The notes under the pieces: model-generated
The model's database searches: none
The model's input: only the letters and a program-made list of their open reading frames with translations
What the model was told of the DNA's origin: nothing
In this document: positions 27,799 through 38,702 of the stretch, one piece after another
Position numbering within the stretch: position 1 is the stretch's first letter
How the letters are laid out: each line of letters begins with the position of its first letter
NCBI GenBank assembly: GCA_013822735.1
Contig: PNKZ01000001.1
Span: forward strand, 372,001 to 436,000
DNA: 64,000 bases
Source of the DNA: Pirellula sp.
Lineage (GTDB): Bacteria > Planctomycetota > Planctomycetia > Pirellulales > PNKZ01
Reading direction: 5' to 3'
Position numbers and translations under genes: made by a program

Positions 27799-30700
27799 AT
27801 GTCGCTGGTCGAAGAAACACTTGCTTCGGGTCAACCGGCCGATCAGCAACATGCCATTCTCGTAGCACTTACGGCCTTACGCCGGGGCGACTTTTCCGTA
27901 CGCCTGCCGACGACCTGGACCGGGCTCAGTGGAAAAGTCGGTGACACGTTTAACGACGTGATGGACCAGCTCGAAGGCATGGCCAACGAGATGGATCGCA
28001 TCAGCCGCGTGGTCGGTAAGGAAGGAAAAATCCGCCAACGCGCCTCACAAGGAGGCCTGAGCGGCGCTTGGGGCGGCACCATTGAGTCGGTCAATGCGCT
28101 GATTAGCGACTTGGTGCACCCGACGAGCGAAATGGCCCGCGTGATCGGGGCCGTGGCGAAGGGGGACCTTTCCCAATCGATGGCGCTCGACCTCGAAGGG
28201 CGGCCGCTGGAAGGGGAATTCTTGCGCACGGCCCGCACCGTGAATCGCATGGTCGATCAGCTCGGCTCGTTTGCATCGGAAGTGACGCGCGTGGCCCGCG
28301 AAGTCGGTACCGACGGCAAGCTCGGCGGTCAGGCCGCCGTGAAAGGGGTCGCCGGCACCTGGCGCGACTTGACCGACTCCGTCAACTCGATGGCCGGTAA
28401 CCTGACGGGCCAAGTCCGCAATATCGCCGAAGTGACCATCGCCGTGGCCAACGGCGACTTGTCGAAAAAGATCACGGTCGACGTGCGCGGCGAGTTCCTC
28501 GAACTCAAAGACACCATCAATACGATGGTCGATCAGCTCCGCTCGTTCGCGTCGGAAGTGACGCGCGTGGCGCGCGAAGTCGGTACGGAAGGAAAACTCG
28601 GCGGCCAGGCACGCGTGGAAGGCGTGTCCGGGACCTGGAAAGACTTGACCGACAGCGTGAACTTCATGGCCGGTAACCTCACGGCCCAAGTCCGCAACAT
28701 CGCGGCGGTGACGACGGCGGTCGCCGGCGGCGACTTGTCGAAGAAGATTACGGTCGACGTGAAGGGAGAAATCCTCGAGCTGAAAAACACGATCAATACG
28801 ATGGTCGATCAGCTCAGCTCGTTCGCCTCCGAAGTGACACGCGTGGCCCGCGAAGTCGGTACGGAAGGAAAGCTTGGCGGACAAGCCGACGTGAAGGGGG
28901 TAGCCGGTACCTGGAAAGACTTGACCGACTCCGTGAACTCGATGGCCGGTAACCTCACCGGTCAGGTACGCAACATCGCCGACGTAACGACGGCCGTGGC
29001 TCGCGGCGACTTGTCGAAAAAGATCACGGTCGACGTGAAGGGAGAAATCCTCGAGCTGAAGAACACGATCAACACGATGGTGGATCAGCTCAGCTCGTTC
29101 GCCTCGGAAGTGACGCGCGTGGCGCGTGAAGTCGGTACGGAAGGAAAGCTTGGCGGACAAGCCGAAGTGAAAGGTGTGGCCGGCACCTGGAAAGACTTGA
29201 CCGACTCCGTGAATTCGATGGCCGGCAACCTGACGGCCCAGGTGCGCAACATCGCTCACGTGACGACGGCCGTGGCCAACGGCGACTTGTCGAAGAAGAT
29301 CGAAGTCGACGTGCGCGGCGAGATTCTCGCGCTTAAGAATACGATCAACACGATGGTCGATCAGCTCCGCGCGTTCGCCTCGGAAGTGACGCGCGTGGCT
29401 CGCGAAGTCGGTACGGAAGGGAAGCTCGGCGGCCAGGCCGATGTGCGCGACGTGGCCGGTACCTGGAAAGACCTTACCGACTCGGTGAACTTCATGGCTG
29501 GCAATCTCACCGGCCAGGTACGCAACATTGCCGACGTAACAACGGCCGTGGCCCGCGGCGACTTGTCGAAGAAGGTGTCCGTCGACGTGAAGGGGGAAAT
29601 CCTCGAGCTGAAGAACACCGTGAATACGATGGTGGATCAGCTTCGCTCTTTCGCCGCCGAAGTAACGCGCGTGGCCCGTGAAGTCGGTACGGAAGGCAAA
29701 CTGGGCGGGCAGGCCGACGTGCGCGGCGTGGAAGGGACGTGGCGCGATTTGACGGACTCCGTCAACTCGATGGCCGGTAACCTCACGGCCCAAGTGCGCA
29801 ACATCGCGGCCGTGACCAAGGCCGTGGCCGGCGGCGACTTGTCGAAGAAGATCACGGTCGACGTGCGCGGCGAAATCCTCGAGCTCAAAGATACGATCAA
29901 TACGATGGTGGATCAGCTCCGCTCCTTCGCCTCGGAAGTGACTCGCGTGGCGCGCGAAGTCGGTACGGAAGGAAAACTCGGCGGGCAGGCCGATGTGAAG
30001 GACGTCGCTGGTACTTGGAAAGATCTGACCGACTCCGTGAACTTTATGGCCGGTAATCTCACGGGCCAGGTGCGCAATATCGCCGAAGTGACGAAGGCCG
30101 TGGCCGGCGGCGATTTATCGAAGAAGATTTCCGTCGACGTGAAGGGAGAAATCCTCGAGCTCAAGAACACCGTCAATACGATGGTCGATCAGCTCAGCTC
30201 GTTCGCCTCCGAAGTGACGCGTGTGGCCCGCGAAGTCGGTACGGAAGGCAAGCTCGGCGGTCAGGCCCAGGTGAAGGGCGTGTCCGGCACCTGGAAAGAT
30301 CTTACGGACAACGTGAACTTCATGGCCGGTAACCTCACCGGTCAGGTGCGTGGTATTGCCCGCGTCGTCACGGCCGTCGCCAACGGCGACTTGAAGCAAA
30401 AGCTCACGGTGGAGGCCAAGGGAGAAATTGCGGCTCTCACCGATACGATCAACGGCATGATCGACACCCTCGCGACTTTCGCCGATCAGGTGACCACGGT
30501 GGCGCGCGAAGTGGGCGTCGAAGGAAAACTCGGCGGTCAGGCGAGCGTGCCGGGCGCGGCAGGCACCTGGAAAGATCTCACCGACAACACGAACCGGCTC
30601 GCGGCCAACCTCACGACGCAAGTCCGTGCGATCGCGGAAGTGGCCACGGCCGTGACCAAGGGAGACTTGACCCGCTCCATCAAAGTGGAAGCCCAAGGGG

Positions 30701-33537
30701 AAGTGGCTTCTCTCAAAGACAACATCAACGAAATGATCGTGAACCTGAAGGACACGACGCTCAAGAACGCCGAGCAGGATTGGCTCAAGACCAACCTCGC
30801 GAAGTTCAGCCGGATGTTGCAAGGTCAGAAAGACATGCTGACCGTCGGACGCTTGATTCTCTCGGAACTTGCGCCGGTGGTGTCGGCCCAGCATGCCGTG
30901 TTTTACACCTACGAAAAGGCGGAAAACACGCCGTACCTCACGCTCTTGGCCAGCTATGCCTACGAGCATCCCGGCGACGTCGGTAAACGGCTCGAACTCG
31001 GGCAAGGGCTCGTCGGCCAATGTGCTTTGGAGAGCACGAAGATTCTCCTCTCGAACGTGCCGAACGACTACATCCGCGTCACCTCGGGCCTCGGCGGTGC
31101 CGCGCCGGTGAACATTCTTGTCTTGCCGGTCGTGTTTGAAGGGCAAGTGAAAGCGGTGATCGAGTTGGCGTCGTTCGAGCGCTTCAGTCCGACGCACCAG
31201 GCGTTCCTCGATCAGCTCACCGAGAGTATCGGCATCGTGCTCAACACGATCGAAGCGAACATGCGCACGGAGAACCTGCTCAAGCAATCGCAATCGCTCG
31301 CCAAGGAACTGGGCAGTCGTCAGGAAGAATTGCAACAGACGAACCAAGAGCTCCAAGAAAAGGCCCGGCTTTTGGCGTTTCAAAACGTCGAAGTGGAACG
31401 GAAGAATTCCGAAGTGGAACAGGCGCGTCAGGCCTTGGAAGAAAAAGCCGAGCAGCTCGCGCTCACGTCGAAGTACAAGTCGGAATTCTTGGCGAACATG
31501 TCGCACGAATTGCGCACGCCGCTCAATAGCTTGCTCATTCTTTCCGACCAGCTTTCGAAGAATCCCGACGGCAACCTGACCCCGAAGCAGACGGAGTACG
31601 CCAAGACAATCCACTCGTCCGGCAACGATCTGCTGATGCTCATCAACGACATTCTCGATCTTTCGAAAATCGAATCGGGCACCGTGGTGCTCGACGTCGG
31701 CGAGCTCCGCTTCTCCGACCTGCACGGCTACGTGGAACGAACATTCCGGCACGTGGCGGAATCGAAGAACGTGGCGTTCGACGTCGAACTCGATCCGAGC
31801 TTGCCGCGCTCGTTTACCACCGACTCCAAGCGCTTGCAGCAGATTATCAAGAACCTGCTTTCCAACGCGTTTAAGTTCACGCATCGCGGGCAGGTACGGC
31901 TCAAGGTGCAACAAGCTCGCGGCGGCTGGCATTCCGATAACGAAACGTTGGGTTCGGCCGACGCCGTCTACGCGTTCTCGGTGCAAGATACGGGCATCGG
32001 CATTCCCTACGAGAAGCAGCAGATCATTTTCGAAGCGTTCCAACAGGCCGACGGCAGCACGAGCCGTAAGTACGGCGGCACCGGCTTAGGGTTGGCCATT
32101 AGTCGCGAAATTGCCCGCTTGCTCGGCGGCGAAATCGGGCTCACCAGTAAGCACGGCACCGGAAGCACGTTTACGTTGTACCTGCCGCAGAGTTCCGGGC
32201 AGGCCAAGAGCGCCCGTCGCATGGTTCCCTCGGCGGAATCGCTGCGAGAGACTCCCGTGGAACGTCAGAAGGCGCGTGCGGCGGCGGAATACGTACCGTC
32301 GTCCGAGCCGTTGGCGCTCGTGAATCAGATGGCCGACGATCGCGAGTCGATCCAAGGAGACGACGCTTCCTTGCTCCTGGTGGATAACGATCGCAGCTTC
32401 CTTGAGATTCAGATGGAGGCGGCGCGGCAGGCCGGATTCAAGACGATTGCGACCACCTCCGGCGCGGCCGCCATCGCGCTGGCGCATGAGTTCCAGCCGC
32501 GCGGCATTCTGCTGGATATCTCCCTGCCCGACATCGACGGCTGGCGCGTGTTGCGACGTGTGAAGAACGATCTCTCGTTGCGGCACATTCCGGTGTACGT
32601 CGTTTCTACCGTCGATCGGCCGGAGCGGGGCATGATTTTGGGCGCGCAAGGGGTGCTGCCGAAACCAATTCCGACGCAGGACGCGTTGCGACGATTCCTC
32701 GACGACATCTATCGACGCACCGAGCGGAAAGAACGACGCTTGGCGTTGTTTGAAACGGACAAAGAGATCCGCCGCAAGCTGCGCGACATGATCGGCGATC
32801 GTGACGTCAAGATTCAAGACGTGCGCAGCGGCGCGGAAGCTCTGGGGTTGTCGCGAGCCAGCGAGGTCGACTTGTTGATTCTGGCTCCGCACCTGCCGGA
32901 TATGTCGTTGGCGGCGTTTGCCGAGCAATCGGCGGCCTCGGCAGGTCCGCGCGTCAGCCCGATGTTGGTGTCGATCGCCGGTAAGGAAGCGCAGGCCGAC
33001 GTCACGCACTGGCGCCGCATTGCCCAAGAGTTCCATTTGCGGTGCGTCGACTCCGCGCCGCAGTTGATCGACGAAGCGGCGATGTTCCTCGGCAAAGCGC
33101 CAAGCGCGTTGCTGGAGCCGTGTCGTAAGCTGATACGCGACTTGCACGACCCGGCGAAGCTCTTGGTCGGCAAGAAGGTGCTGATCGTCGATGACGACAT
33201 TCGCAACATCTTCGCGCTCACCAGCGTGCTTGAGCGTTACGATGTCGACGCGGTACCCGCCGAAACGGGCAAGGAAGCGATCCATATTCTGCAGTCGGAC
33301 CCGAATATCGACATCGTGCTGATGGACATCATGATGCCCGAGATGGACGGCATCGACACGACGCGAGCCATTCGGCAGATCGCGGAGTTTAAGAATTTGC
33401 CGATCGTCGCCGTGACGGCGAAGGCAATGAAGGGGGATCGCGAGAAATGCCTCGAGGCCGGCGCTTGGGATTATCTCTCGAAGCCCGTCGATCCGGAAAC
33501 GATGTTGTCGGTCTTGTGTGCCTGGCTGGCGAGTTAG
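27799..33537 (+). CDS. Giant cytosolic hybrid histidine kinase with HAMP array
   Basis: 1912 residues, no signal peptide or TM. A divergent N-terminal HAMP-like unit is followed by nine 92-residue HAMP-type units (168-995). Then come a GAF domain (about 1000-1155), a coiled coil, HisKA (SHELRTPL, H at about 1236), HATPase (N box about 1345, DTGIGIP about 1397, GGTGLGL about 1427) and three receivers. REC1 (about 1524) keeps LLDISLP, REC2 (about 1647) has Ala at the phospho-site ([10 protein letters not shown]), and REC3 (about 1793) keeps LMDIMMP. The array recalls fungal group III (Nik1/Os-1) osmosensing kinases. AAGGAG 6 nt before the ATG fixes the start. Next gene 3 bp on. Confidence 0.95.
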   Translation: MSLVEETLASGQPADQQHAILVALTALRRGDFSVRLPTTWTGLSGKVGDTFNDVMDQLEGMANEMDRISRVVGKEGKIRQRASQGGLSGAWGGTIESVNALISDLVHPTSEMARVIGAVAKGDLSQSMALDLEGRPLEGEFLRTARTVNRMVDQLGSFASEVTRVAREVGTDGKLGGQAAVKGVAGTWRDLTDSVNSMAGNLTGQVRNIAEVTIAVANGDLSKKITVDVRGEFLELKDTINTMVDQLRSFASEVTRVAREVGTEGKLGGQARVEGVSGTWKDLTDSVNFMAGNLTAQVRNIAAVTTAVAGGDLSKKITVDVKGEILELKNTINTMVDQLSSFASEVTRVAREVGTEGKLGGQADVKGVAGTWKDLTDSVNSMAGNLTGQVRNIADVTTAVARGDLSKKITVDVKGEILELKNTINTMVDQLSSFASEVTRVAREVGTEGKLGGQAEVKGVAGTWKDLTDSVNSMAGNLTAQVRNIAHVTTAVANGDLSKKIEVDVRGEILALKNTINTMVDQLRAFASEVTRVAREVGTEGKLGGQADVRDVAGTWKDLTDSVNFMAGNLTGQVRNIADVTTAVARGDLSKKVSVDVKGEILELKNTVNTMVDQLRSFAAEVTRVAREVGTEGKLGGQADVRGVEGTWRDLTDSVNSMAGNLTAQVRNIAAVTKAVAGGDLSKKITVDVRGEILELKDTINTMVDQLRSFASEVTRVAREVGTEGKLGGQADVKDVAGTWKDLTDSVNFMAGNLTGQVRNIAEVTKAVAGGDLSKKISVDVKGEILELKNTVNTMVDQLSSFASEVTRVAREVGTEGKLGGQAQVKGVSGTWKDLTDNVNFMAGNLTGQVRGIARVVTAVANGDLKQKLTVEAKGEIAALTDTINGMIDTLATFADQVTTVAREVGVEGKLGGQASVPGAAGTWKDLTDNTNRLAANLTTQVRAIAEVATAVTKGDLTRSIKVEAQGEVASLKDNINEMIVNLKDTTLKNAEQDWLKTNLAKFSRMLQGQKDMLTVGRLILSELAPVVSAQHAVFYTYEKAENTPYLTLLASYAYEHPGDVGKRLELGQGLVGQCALESTKILLSNVPNDYIRVTSGLGGAAPVNILVLPVVFEGQVKAVIELASFERFSPTHQAFLDQLTESIGIVLNTIEANMRTENLLKQSQSLAKELGSRQEELQQTNQELQEKARLLAFQNVEVERKNSEVEQARQALEEKAEQLALTSKYKSEFLANMSHELRTPLNSLLILSDQLSKNPDGNLTPKQTEYAKTIHSSGNDLLMLINDILDLSKIESGTVVLDVGELRFSDLHGYVERTFRHVAESKNVAFDVELDPSLPRSFTTDSKRLQQIIKNLLSNAFKFTHRGQVRLKVQQARGGWHSDNETLGSADAVYAFSVQDTGIGIPYEKQQIIFEAFQQADGSTSRKYGGTGLGLAISREIARLLGGEIGLTSKHGTGSTFTLYLPQSSGQAKSARRMVPSAESLRETPVERQKARAAAEYVPSSEPLALVNQMADDRESIQGDDASLLLVDNDRSFLEIQMEAARQAGFKTIATTSGAAAIALAHEFQPRGILLDISLPDIDGWRVLRRVKNDLSLRHIPVYVVSTVDRPERGMILGAQGVLPKPIPTQDALRRFLDDIYRRTERKERRLALFETDKEIRRKLRDMIGDRDVKIQDVRSGAEALGLSRASEVDLLILAPHLPDMSLAAFAEQSAASAGPRVSPMLVSIAGKEAQADVTHWRRIAQEFHLRCVDSAPQLIDEAAMFLGKAPSALLEPCRKLIRDLHDPAKLLVGKKVLIVDDDIRNIFALTSVLERYDVDAVPAETGKEAIHILQSDPNIDIVLMDIMMPEMDGIDTTRAIRQIAEFKNLPIVAVTAKAMKGDREKCLEAGAWDYLSKPVDPETMLSVLCAWLAS
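28300..30783 (+). repeat. Nine tandem 276-bp HAMP-unit repeats
   Basis: In-frame repeats with exact 276-bp spacing (unit starts 28300, 28576, 28852, 29128, 29404, 29680, 29956, 30232, 30508). Each begins [11 protein letters not shown] and contains [11 protein letters not shown] and GDLSKKI. Units 4-5 and 6-7 resemble each other as pairs, suggesting a 552-bp duplication. The last two units are most diverged. Confidence 0.95.
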
Positions 33538-33540
33538 CGA

Positions 33541-35172
33541 ATGACTACGGCAGAGCCGATCCGAATTCTCCTGGTAGACGACGTACACGACAAACTATTG
33601 TCGATACGGGCGGTCTTGGAGGATTTGGGTTGTGAGATCGTGGCGGCGACCTCGGGCGAGGAAGCGCTGCGCAAGTTGCTCCATGACGACTACGCCGTGA
33701 TTTTGCTCGACGTCCACATGCCGGGGCTCGACGGCTTTGAAACGGCCGAGCTCATACGACAACGCCGCCGCAGCGAACATACGCCGATCATCTTTCTCAC
33801 GGCGTTTCCCGACGATACGTTCGCCGTGCGCGGCTACAAACTTGGCGCGGTCGACTACATTCTCACGCCGGTCATTCCCGAGGTGCTCCGTTCGAAGGTG
33901 GCGGTGTTCGTCGATCTCTATCGCTTGAACATGCAGACCCGCCGGCAAGCCGCCGAACAAGTGGCGCTGGCGGAAGAGCGCTCGGCCCGCGTCTCGGCCG
34001 AGCGAGCCAGCCGGGCAAAGAGCGAGTTTCTCGCGAACGTCAGCCACGAACTACGCACGCCGATGAATGCGATTATCGGCATGACGGAATTGGCGCTCGA
34101 CGAAGGTCTGTCGCCCGTGGTGCGCGATCATTTGGAGGTTGTGAAGCTCAATGCGCACTTGCTGCTGGAATTGCTCAACGAGATTCTCGACTTTTCGAAG
34201 CTGGAGTCGGGCAAGTTTACGCTCGACGACGCCCCTTTCGAGCTGCGCAGAGAAATCGAAGCGCTGATCGGGACTTTTGGTTATCGGGCTTCGGAGAAAG
34301 GGCTGGAGCTGCAAAGTCGGCTCGACGACGGCGTGCCCGACAGTTTGCGCGGCGACGCCTTGCGCATCCGCCAAGTGCTCATGAACCTGATTTCCAACGC
34401 CGTGAAGTTTACGGAACGCGGAAACGTCGTGCTGCACGTCGGTCTCGAATCGCGCAGCGAAGATCGCGTGCGAATTCGCTTTTCCGTGGCCGATACGGGC
34501 ATCGGCATTTCCGCGGCCGATCAGGAGCGGATCTTTGCCCCGTTCACGCAAGTCGACGCCTCGAGCACGCGGCGCCACGGCGGCACCGGCTTAGGGCTGG
34601 CCATCGCCTCCGACTTGGTGGAAGCGATGGGAGATCGACTGAGCGTGCAAAGCAGCGAGGGAGAAGGAAGCGTCTTCTCATTCGCGCTCAATCTTTCCAC
34701 CGTGGCCCCGAAGACCGACGGCGAAACGCACCTTGAGACTTCGCCCAGGAACGAGTCGACCGAAGTGCGAGTGCCGCCGCCGGGCGGCTTGCGGGTGCTC
34801 GTGGCGGAAGACACGCCGACGAATCAGAAGCTCATCTCGCACGTGTTGCAAAAGCGAGGGCATCACGTCGACATCGCGGCGACCGGAGAAGAGGCCGTCG
34901 CGGCCGTCGTGCAACGGCAGTACGACGTGATTCTGATGGACGTGCAAATGCCGAAAATGGACGGCCTTCAAGCGACCGCGGCCATCCGTGCGCTGCCGGG
35001 CCGTGAACGCGTGCCGATTATCGCACTCACGGCCCACGCCATGTCGGGCGATCGTCAAAGGTGCCTCGATGCCGGCATGGATCATTATTTGCCGAAGCCG
35101 CTGGATATTCGCAAGCTCTTGGAAGTTGTGGAAGAGCTGACGCGGCAAGGCGTCGATTCGTGCGAGGCCTAG
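33541..35172 (+). CDS. Hybrid histidine kinase, REC-HisKA-HATPase-REC
   Basis: A 543-residue soluble protein. REC1 (7-125) has phospho-Asp in [11 protein letters not shown] but Thr instead of the usual Lys before Pro (DYILTPV). A coiled coil leads to HisKA (SHELRTPM, H169), HATPase ([27 protein letters not shown]) and REC2 (416-535; [17 protein letters not shown]). It can both receive and relay phosphate. Its ATG is 3 bp after the giant kinase stop, so the two are co-expressed and probably act in one relay. No DNA-binding output domain. Confidence 0.93.
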   Translation: MTTAEPIRILLVDDVHDKLLSIRAVLEDLGCEIVAATSGEEALRKLLHDDYAVILLDVHMPGLDGFETAELIRQRRRSEHTPIIFLTAFPDDTFAVRGYKLGAVDYILTPVIPEVLRSKVAVFVDLYRLNMQTRRQAAEQVALAEERSARVSAERASRAKSEFLANVSHELRTPMNAIIGMTELALDEGLSPVVRDHLEVVKLNAHLLLELLNEILDFSKLESGKFTLDDAPFELRREIEALIGTFGYRASEKGLELQSRLDDGVPDSLRGDALRIRQVLMNLISNAVKFTERGNVVLHVGLESRSEDRVRIRFSVADTGIGISAADQERIFAPFTQVDASSTRRHGGTGLGLAIASDLVEAMGDRLSVQSSEGEGSVFSFALNLSTVAPKTDGETHLETSPRNESTEVRVPPPGGLRVLVAEDTPTNQKLISHVLQKRGHHVDIAATGEEAVAAVVQRQYDVILMDVQMPKMDGLQATAAIRALPGRERVPIIALTAHAMSGDRQRCLDAGMDHYLPKPLDIRKLLEVVEELTRQGVDSCEA

Positions 35173-35205
35173 CTCGTGAGCTCACGTTAGCTCCCTCACC
35201 GCGCG

Positions 35206-35246
35206 GTTGATTGAAGTTCGCGCGGATCGATTGCCTCTCAATCAAC
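35206..35246 (+). other. Inverted repeat after kinase operon
   Basis: Perfect 9-bp arms GTTGATTGA (35206-35214) and TCAATCAAC (35238-35246) with a 23-nt loop, shortly after the REC-HK-REC stop. It may be a weak terminator or a binding site. Confidence 0.3.
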
Positions 35247-35329
35247 GAAGTCGCGGAACTGCGAAAAATCGGGTTCCCGCGGCCGAATACGACGTCGCCG
35301 CTCGTTGCGCCGTCTCTTCGCCGGTAACC

Positions 35330-35345
35330 CGGTACGTCGTTTGCT
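35330..35345 (+). promoter_or_regulatory. Sigma-54-like site before DUF4142 gene 1
   Basis: CGGTAC-GTCGT-TTGCT keeps the GG and GC elements at the RpoN spacing (9 of 11 consensus positions). It is 71 bp before the ATG at 35416. Confidence 0.35.
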
Positions 35346-35415
35346 TCCTACGAGTACGCTCTGTTCGATTTGTTTGAGACGCCGACATCACCCCCGCATT
35401 CACTTGAGCTGCACC

Positions 35416-36258
35416 ATGGCTAGATTTACGACGTCGGCACGTTGGGTGACCTTTACCCTGGTTGTATGGCTTGTTCCGGCGATCGTTCAGGCACAAGCTC
35501 CTGCGAGCAACGTTGCCCCGGTGGCGGCGACGCCGACGGCGCCTGCGCCTGCGGCTACCAACGCTGCTCAGGAGGCGAAAGCCCGCCTCCGCTTCGGCGC
35601 CGATTATCAACTTGCCTCGTGGTTGCTGGCGGAACAAGAAAAATCGCAGGCCGTGGCGAAGCTCGTGCTCGACCGCGCGGAAAGAGCAGATGTCAAGAAG
35701 TTCGCTCAGCGCTCACTAGATGAGGGCGCCGAGCTCGCTAAGCGGCTGCGGCCCTTTGCCGATTTGCAAGAAGAGACCGAGCAAGCGACGGAAAAACTGC
35801 TCGCCGCACCCGCTGCCACGGTTCCCAATGCCGGACAGACGGCGAACGAACCGCCGCGCGTCACCGTCGATGTCGCCGCGGGAAACGCCGCCGTGCCGGT
35901 CGCAACGGAGGCGGCTCCCTCCGTCGCCGGCGGCGGCGATGCAGGCGCAGGCACCGTGATTATCGCCAAGATGACCGGCTCGGGTTTCGATCTCGTGAGC
36001 TTGAAGCGTAAGCTGGCGCAGCGCGAATCCGCCGCCGCGCAGAAATGGCTCGGCGAAGCGAGCGGCCCAGAACTTCAGTATCGGTATCTCACGCTGGAAA
36101 ACGACGCGCAGGCCGGCATGCTCGTCACATTGAAAGTATTCCGGCAGCACGCCTCGCCGAAACTCCAAGCCGTGCTGGAAAGCCTACCTGAAAAAGTTCA
36201 GTCGCGCCTCGACGAAGGGCGTAAGCTTGCCGACCAATTCCGCCCTGGGCGCTCCTAG
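35416..36258 (+). CDS. Secreted DUF4142-like protein (copy 1)
   Basis: 280 residues with a signal peptide (WVTFTLVVWLVPAIVQAQA). An Ala/Pro/Thr linker leads to a helical DUF4142-type domain: [54 protein letters not shown]. It shares these three blocks with the protein at 53493-54140. DUF4142 proteins are ferritin-like-fold exported proteins of unknown role, often near stress genes. It lies downstream of a hybrid kinase gene, as does its paralogue. The first ATG upstream of the signal peptide is used; a longer frame upstream lacks leader character. Confidence 0.8.
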   Translation: MARFTTSARWVTFTLVVWLVPAIVQAQAPASNVAPVAATPTAPAPAATNAAQEAKARLRFGADYQLASWLLAEQEKSQAVAKLVLDRAERADVKKFAQRSLDEGAELAKRLRPFADLQEETEQATEKLLAAPAATVPNAGQTANEPPRVTVDVAAGNAAVPVATEAAPSVAGGGDAGAGTVIIAKMTGSGFDLVSLKRKLAQRESAAAQKWLGEASGPELQYRYLTLENDAQAGMLVTLKVFRQHASPKLQAVLESLPEKVQSRLDEGRKLADQFRPGRS

Positions 36259-36329
36259 TGCATGTTGCTCCTAGTACACGTTTGACTTCTACACACCCTG
36301 ATCGACTTCTCTGAGTTATGAGGATCTAG

Positions 36330-37223
36330 ATGGATACCGTACGTCCTGCGTCCTTTCGCGCCGTGGTGCTCGTGGCCTTGGCGGCCGGCATTGTGTTTGT
36401 CCCTTCCGCATCGTTCGGCCAACCATCTCCGGCGATCGCGCCCCCGGCGACCTTGGCGCCCCAGGCCGAGGTGAAAACCCCGAGTACTACGCAAGCGCCG
36501 CCCGAGGCTGCGCCGTCGTTGTCGGGTCCCCCGGCCGTGGAACCGCTGCCGGTCCTAGCGCTCGATCGCTACTTCGTGATCGTGTTTGGTTCCGAGTCGG
36601 TACCGAAGCGGGGTAAGTACACGCATACTTGGTTCAGCATCGTGAAAGCGACGCCGAATCTCGACGCCGAAAATACATATAAGCTCGAAGTGCATACGAT
36701 CTCGTGGTTGCCCAGCTCCCTCAATATTCGCGTCCTCAAGCTGCGTCCCGATTGCGGCGTGAACCTCGACCTGCATCGCACAATTCAATTCGTCCGCTCC
36801 TGCGGCGAATGCGTAGCATTGTGGGGGCCGTACGAACTGAACCCGACGATTGCGGTGGAGCTCTATAACAAGACGCTCAAGCAGATCGCTCGGCTCAATA
36901 GCGGTCGCGTGCTTTACAAAGCGGTCGACCCCGACGCCGGCCCGCGTTCGACGTATATCTCGAATTGCATCCACGCCGTTACCGATCTCGACGGCCTCGC
37001 GCGAAGAAGCGGCTATTCGGAGATTCGCAACAACGGTTTTGACGCCAGCGCCAACTTGGCCCGGGTGATGACCGGCTCCGGGCGCGTCGATTGGACAGTG
37101 ACGCACGATTGGCTCATCGACGCGTTGGACCTCACGAAGTATCGCATTCAGCAGCGATCGTTGGTTCCGCGCGCCGTAGCAGCTCCGCTTGCGCAGCCCC
37201 AGGTCGCTCCGGCGAGTAATTAA
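36330..37223 (+). CDS. Secreted protein of unknown function
   Basis: 297 residues with a signal peptide (cut near SASFGQ), then a Pro/Ala-rich linker to residue 75, then a compact domain (YFVIVFGSESVPKRGKYTHTW, LEVHTISWLPSSLNIRV, FVRSCGECVALWGPYELNP, STYISNCIHAVTDLDG). Conserved-looking His, Asn and three Cys residues hint at a hydrolase-like or disulfide-bonded fold, but I do not recognise the family. GAGGAT 5 nt before the ATG supports the start. It follows the DUF4142 gene by 71 bp and may share its transcript. Confidence 0.6.
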   Translation: MDTVRPASFRAVVLVALAAGIVFVPSASFGQPSPAIAPPATLAPQAEVKTPSTTQAPPEAAPSLSGPPAVEPLPVLALDRYFVIVFGSESVPKRGKYTHTWFSIVKATPNLDAENTYKLEVHTISWLPSSLNIRVLKLRPDCGVNLDLHRTIQFVRSCGECVALWGPYELNPTIAVELYNKTLKQIARLNSGRVLYKAVDPDAGPRSTYISNCIHAVTDLDGLARRSGYSEIRNNGFDASANLARVMTGSGRVDWTVTHDWLIDALDLTKYRIQQRSLVPRAVAAPLAQPQVAPASN

Positions 37224-37263
37224 CACGACTCGGCGGTCGGTGTGCGAGATTCGACCGTTCGGG

Positions 37264-37279
37264 CGGCACGCTTCCTGCA
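37264..37279 (+). promoter_or_regulatory. Candidate sigma-54 promoter of DUF1269-like gene
   Basis: CGGCAC-GCTTC-CTGCA fits GGCAY-N6-TGCW with G after CAC. The -12 element is 96 bp before the ATG at 37375. Confidence 0.5.
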
Positions 37280-37374
37280 ACCGTTGCTAATGGTCGTGCG
37301 CGTCGATTGCCGTCCGCCAACCCTGGGTGCGACGGCGCGCGCACGTGCCGCCATTTAATGAAGGGGCCGCCGTT

Positions 37375-38007
37375 ATGAGTTTCAAACAGCAGCTAGATCA
37401 TCCTGCCGCCGTGCCGCCGGTAGTTGCGACGCCGTCGGCGGATGCAACGAATGAGCCTGCCCATCAACGAGGGGTTCGCGAAGAGGTCCAAGAGCGAATC
37501 GAGCGACCGTTACGAGCCGGAGTGTTCGCCGACGTCGCTGCGGCCGATCACGTCGTGAGCGAACTCGTCGCCGCCGGCTTTGCGCCGGAAGAGATCACCG
37601 TGGTCTGCTCGGAAAAGTCGGTCACCGACCATTTTCGGCAGTTTGGTCACGAGAATCCCGCCGGCACGTTTGCGCCCGCCGCCGCCGCGGCCGGTTCTGT
37701 AATCGGCGCCACGCTCGGCGGGCTGGCCGCGATTATCGGCGGCGTCACGACCGGAGGGGTCGGGTTTCTGGCCGCCGGCGGCGTCGCGCTATGGAGCGGC
37801 GGCATTGTCGGAGGACTCATCGGAGCCATGCTTACCCGCGGCGTCGAGCCGGAGCTGGCCAACTTTTATGATCAGGCCGTGACGCAAGGGAAGATCCTGG
37901 TCGCTGTCCATACGATGGAAGGGACGGCCGATCTCGGACGTCTCAATCTGGCCGATCGGATCATTCGCGAGGCCGGCGCAGAGTCGTTGCCATTGCCGCA
38001 GGGCTGA
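37375..38007 (+). CDS. DUF1269-like/general stress protein with glycine zipper
   Basis: 210 residues. An N-terminal tail leads to a ferredoxin-like half (AGVFADVAAADHVVSELVAAGFAPEEITVVC), then a long Gly/Ala-rich hydrophobic glycine-zipper (about 102-160: AAGSVIGATLGGLAAIIGG and on), then a second strand-helix (GKILVAVHTMEGTADLGRLN). This matches DUF1269/GSP17M-like stress proteins. GAAGGGG 8 nt upstream of the ATG fixes the start. A sigma-54-like site lies 96 bp upstream and a hairpin terminator follows. Confidence 0.8.
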   Translation: MSFKQQLDHPAAVPPVVATPSADATNEPAHQRGVREEVQERIERPLRAGVFADVAAADHVVSELVAAGFAPEEITVVCSEKSVTDHFRQFGHENPAGTFAPAAAAAGSVIGATLGGLAAIIGGVTTGGVGFLAAGGVALWSGGIVGGLIGAMLTRGVEPELANFYDQAVTQGKILVAVHTMEGTADLGRLNLADRIIREAGAESLPLPQG

Positions 38008-38025
38008 GGCAAGCGCCTCGCGGGC

Positions 38026-38059
38026 GGCATCGGCCGTGTGCGACACGGCCGGTGCCTTT
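38026..38059 (+). terminator. Hairpin terminator after DUF1269-like gene
   Basis: Arms GGCAtCGGCCGTGT (38026-38039) and ACACGGCCGgTGCC (38043-38056) form a 14-bp stem with one G-T pair and a GCG loop, then TTT. It sits between convergent genes and may serve both. Confidence 0.7.
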
Positions 38060-38077
38060 CAGTTGCGGAACCCGTCG

Positions 38078-38665
38078 TTAGTAACCGGCCGGATACTCGG
38101 GGTAATCGCTCGCCGCATGTCCCGCTGCGGATGAAGAAGCCCCTTCTGATGCAGGCGCTGCAGCGGCGGACGCGGCACCTCCTGTGGTGCCGTTGCTTGC
38201 CGATTGCTCCGCATTGGCGGCGGAGCGTGCTGCGTCGGCAGCCTGCATTTGGCTGAGAATCGCGGGAATCTGCATGGCCGCGGTTTGAACGAGGGAGAAC
38301 AGTCCGGTCATCCAGCCGCGCGGTTGAGCGGCCGATGCTGCCGCTTTCGCCGAGGCCGGCGCGCCCTGACGCAGGCTCTTCAAGTAGCGGGCAATGATCT
38401 TCTCTTCCCGCGGCGTCCGTAGCACTTTGGCCGCAACAAACCCGGCGGCGGCCGCCGCCCCCACGCTGGCCCAAGGATGAGTCTCGGCCCAAGCCGCCGG
38501 ATCGACGGCCTGAATCGCCGCCTGTTTGATTTTCGTCGTCGTACCGCGCATGGCAGCGAGAGCCCAATCGGCTTCTCGGCGCAGCAGCTCCTCATCCGTC
38601 AAGCGTTCCGCGGCACGCGTGGAAAAGTTATCGCCCGGAGTGCGCGGTTCGAAGTGCGTCGTCAT
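38078..38665 (-). CDS. Ala-rich membrane-associated protein of the YqjD/E/K-like trio
   Basis: 195 residues. The N-terminal part is helical (RLTDEELLRREADWALAAM). A short hydrophobic, glycine-containing segment follows (ASVGAAAAAGFVAAKVL, about 66-82). The C-terminal half is Ala/Ser-rich, with a further helix and a low-complexity tail. It is third in a minus-strand series after a DUF883 protein and a DUF1469 protein, the layout of E. coli yqjDEK. AGGAA 8 nt before the ATG supports the start. Function unknown, probably membrane stress. Confidence 0.7.
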   Translation of the reverse strand: MTTHFEPRTPGDNFSTRAAERLTDEELLRREADWALAAMRGTTTKIKQAAIQAVDPAAWAETHPWASVGAAAAAGFVAAKVLRTPREEKIIARYLKSLRQGAPASAKAAASAAQPRGWMTGLFSLVQTAAMQIPAILSQMQAADAARSAANAEQSASNGTTGGAASAAAAPASEGASSSAAGHAASDYPEYPAGY

Positions 38666-38702
38666 GTGCGGAAGTTCCTAGAAAGCGGTCGGTCAAAACG
38701 AA

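Noticed and set aside
28300-30783. Regular repeat array as a possible CRISPR
   Set aside because: The repeats are contiguous, in-frame 276-bp coding units without spacers. No CRISPR array or cas gene is visible.
28045-32043. Long minus-strand open frames opposite the giant kinase (582 and 642 codons)
   Set aside because: They mirror the HAMP repeats and the GC-rich third positions of the real gene; the translations are His/Arg-rich with no family character.
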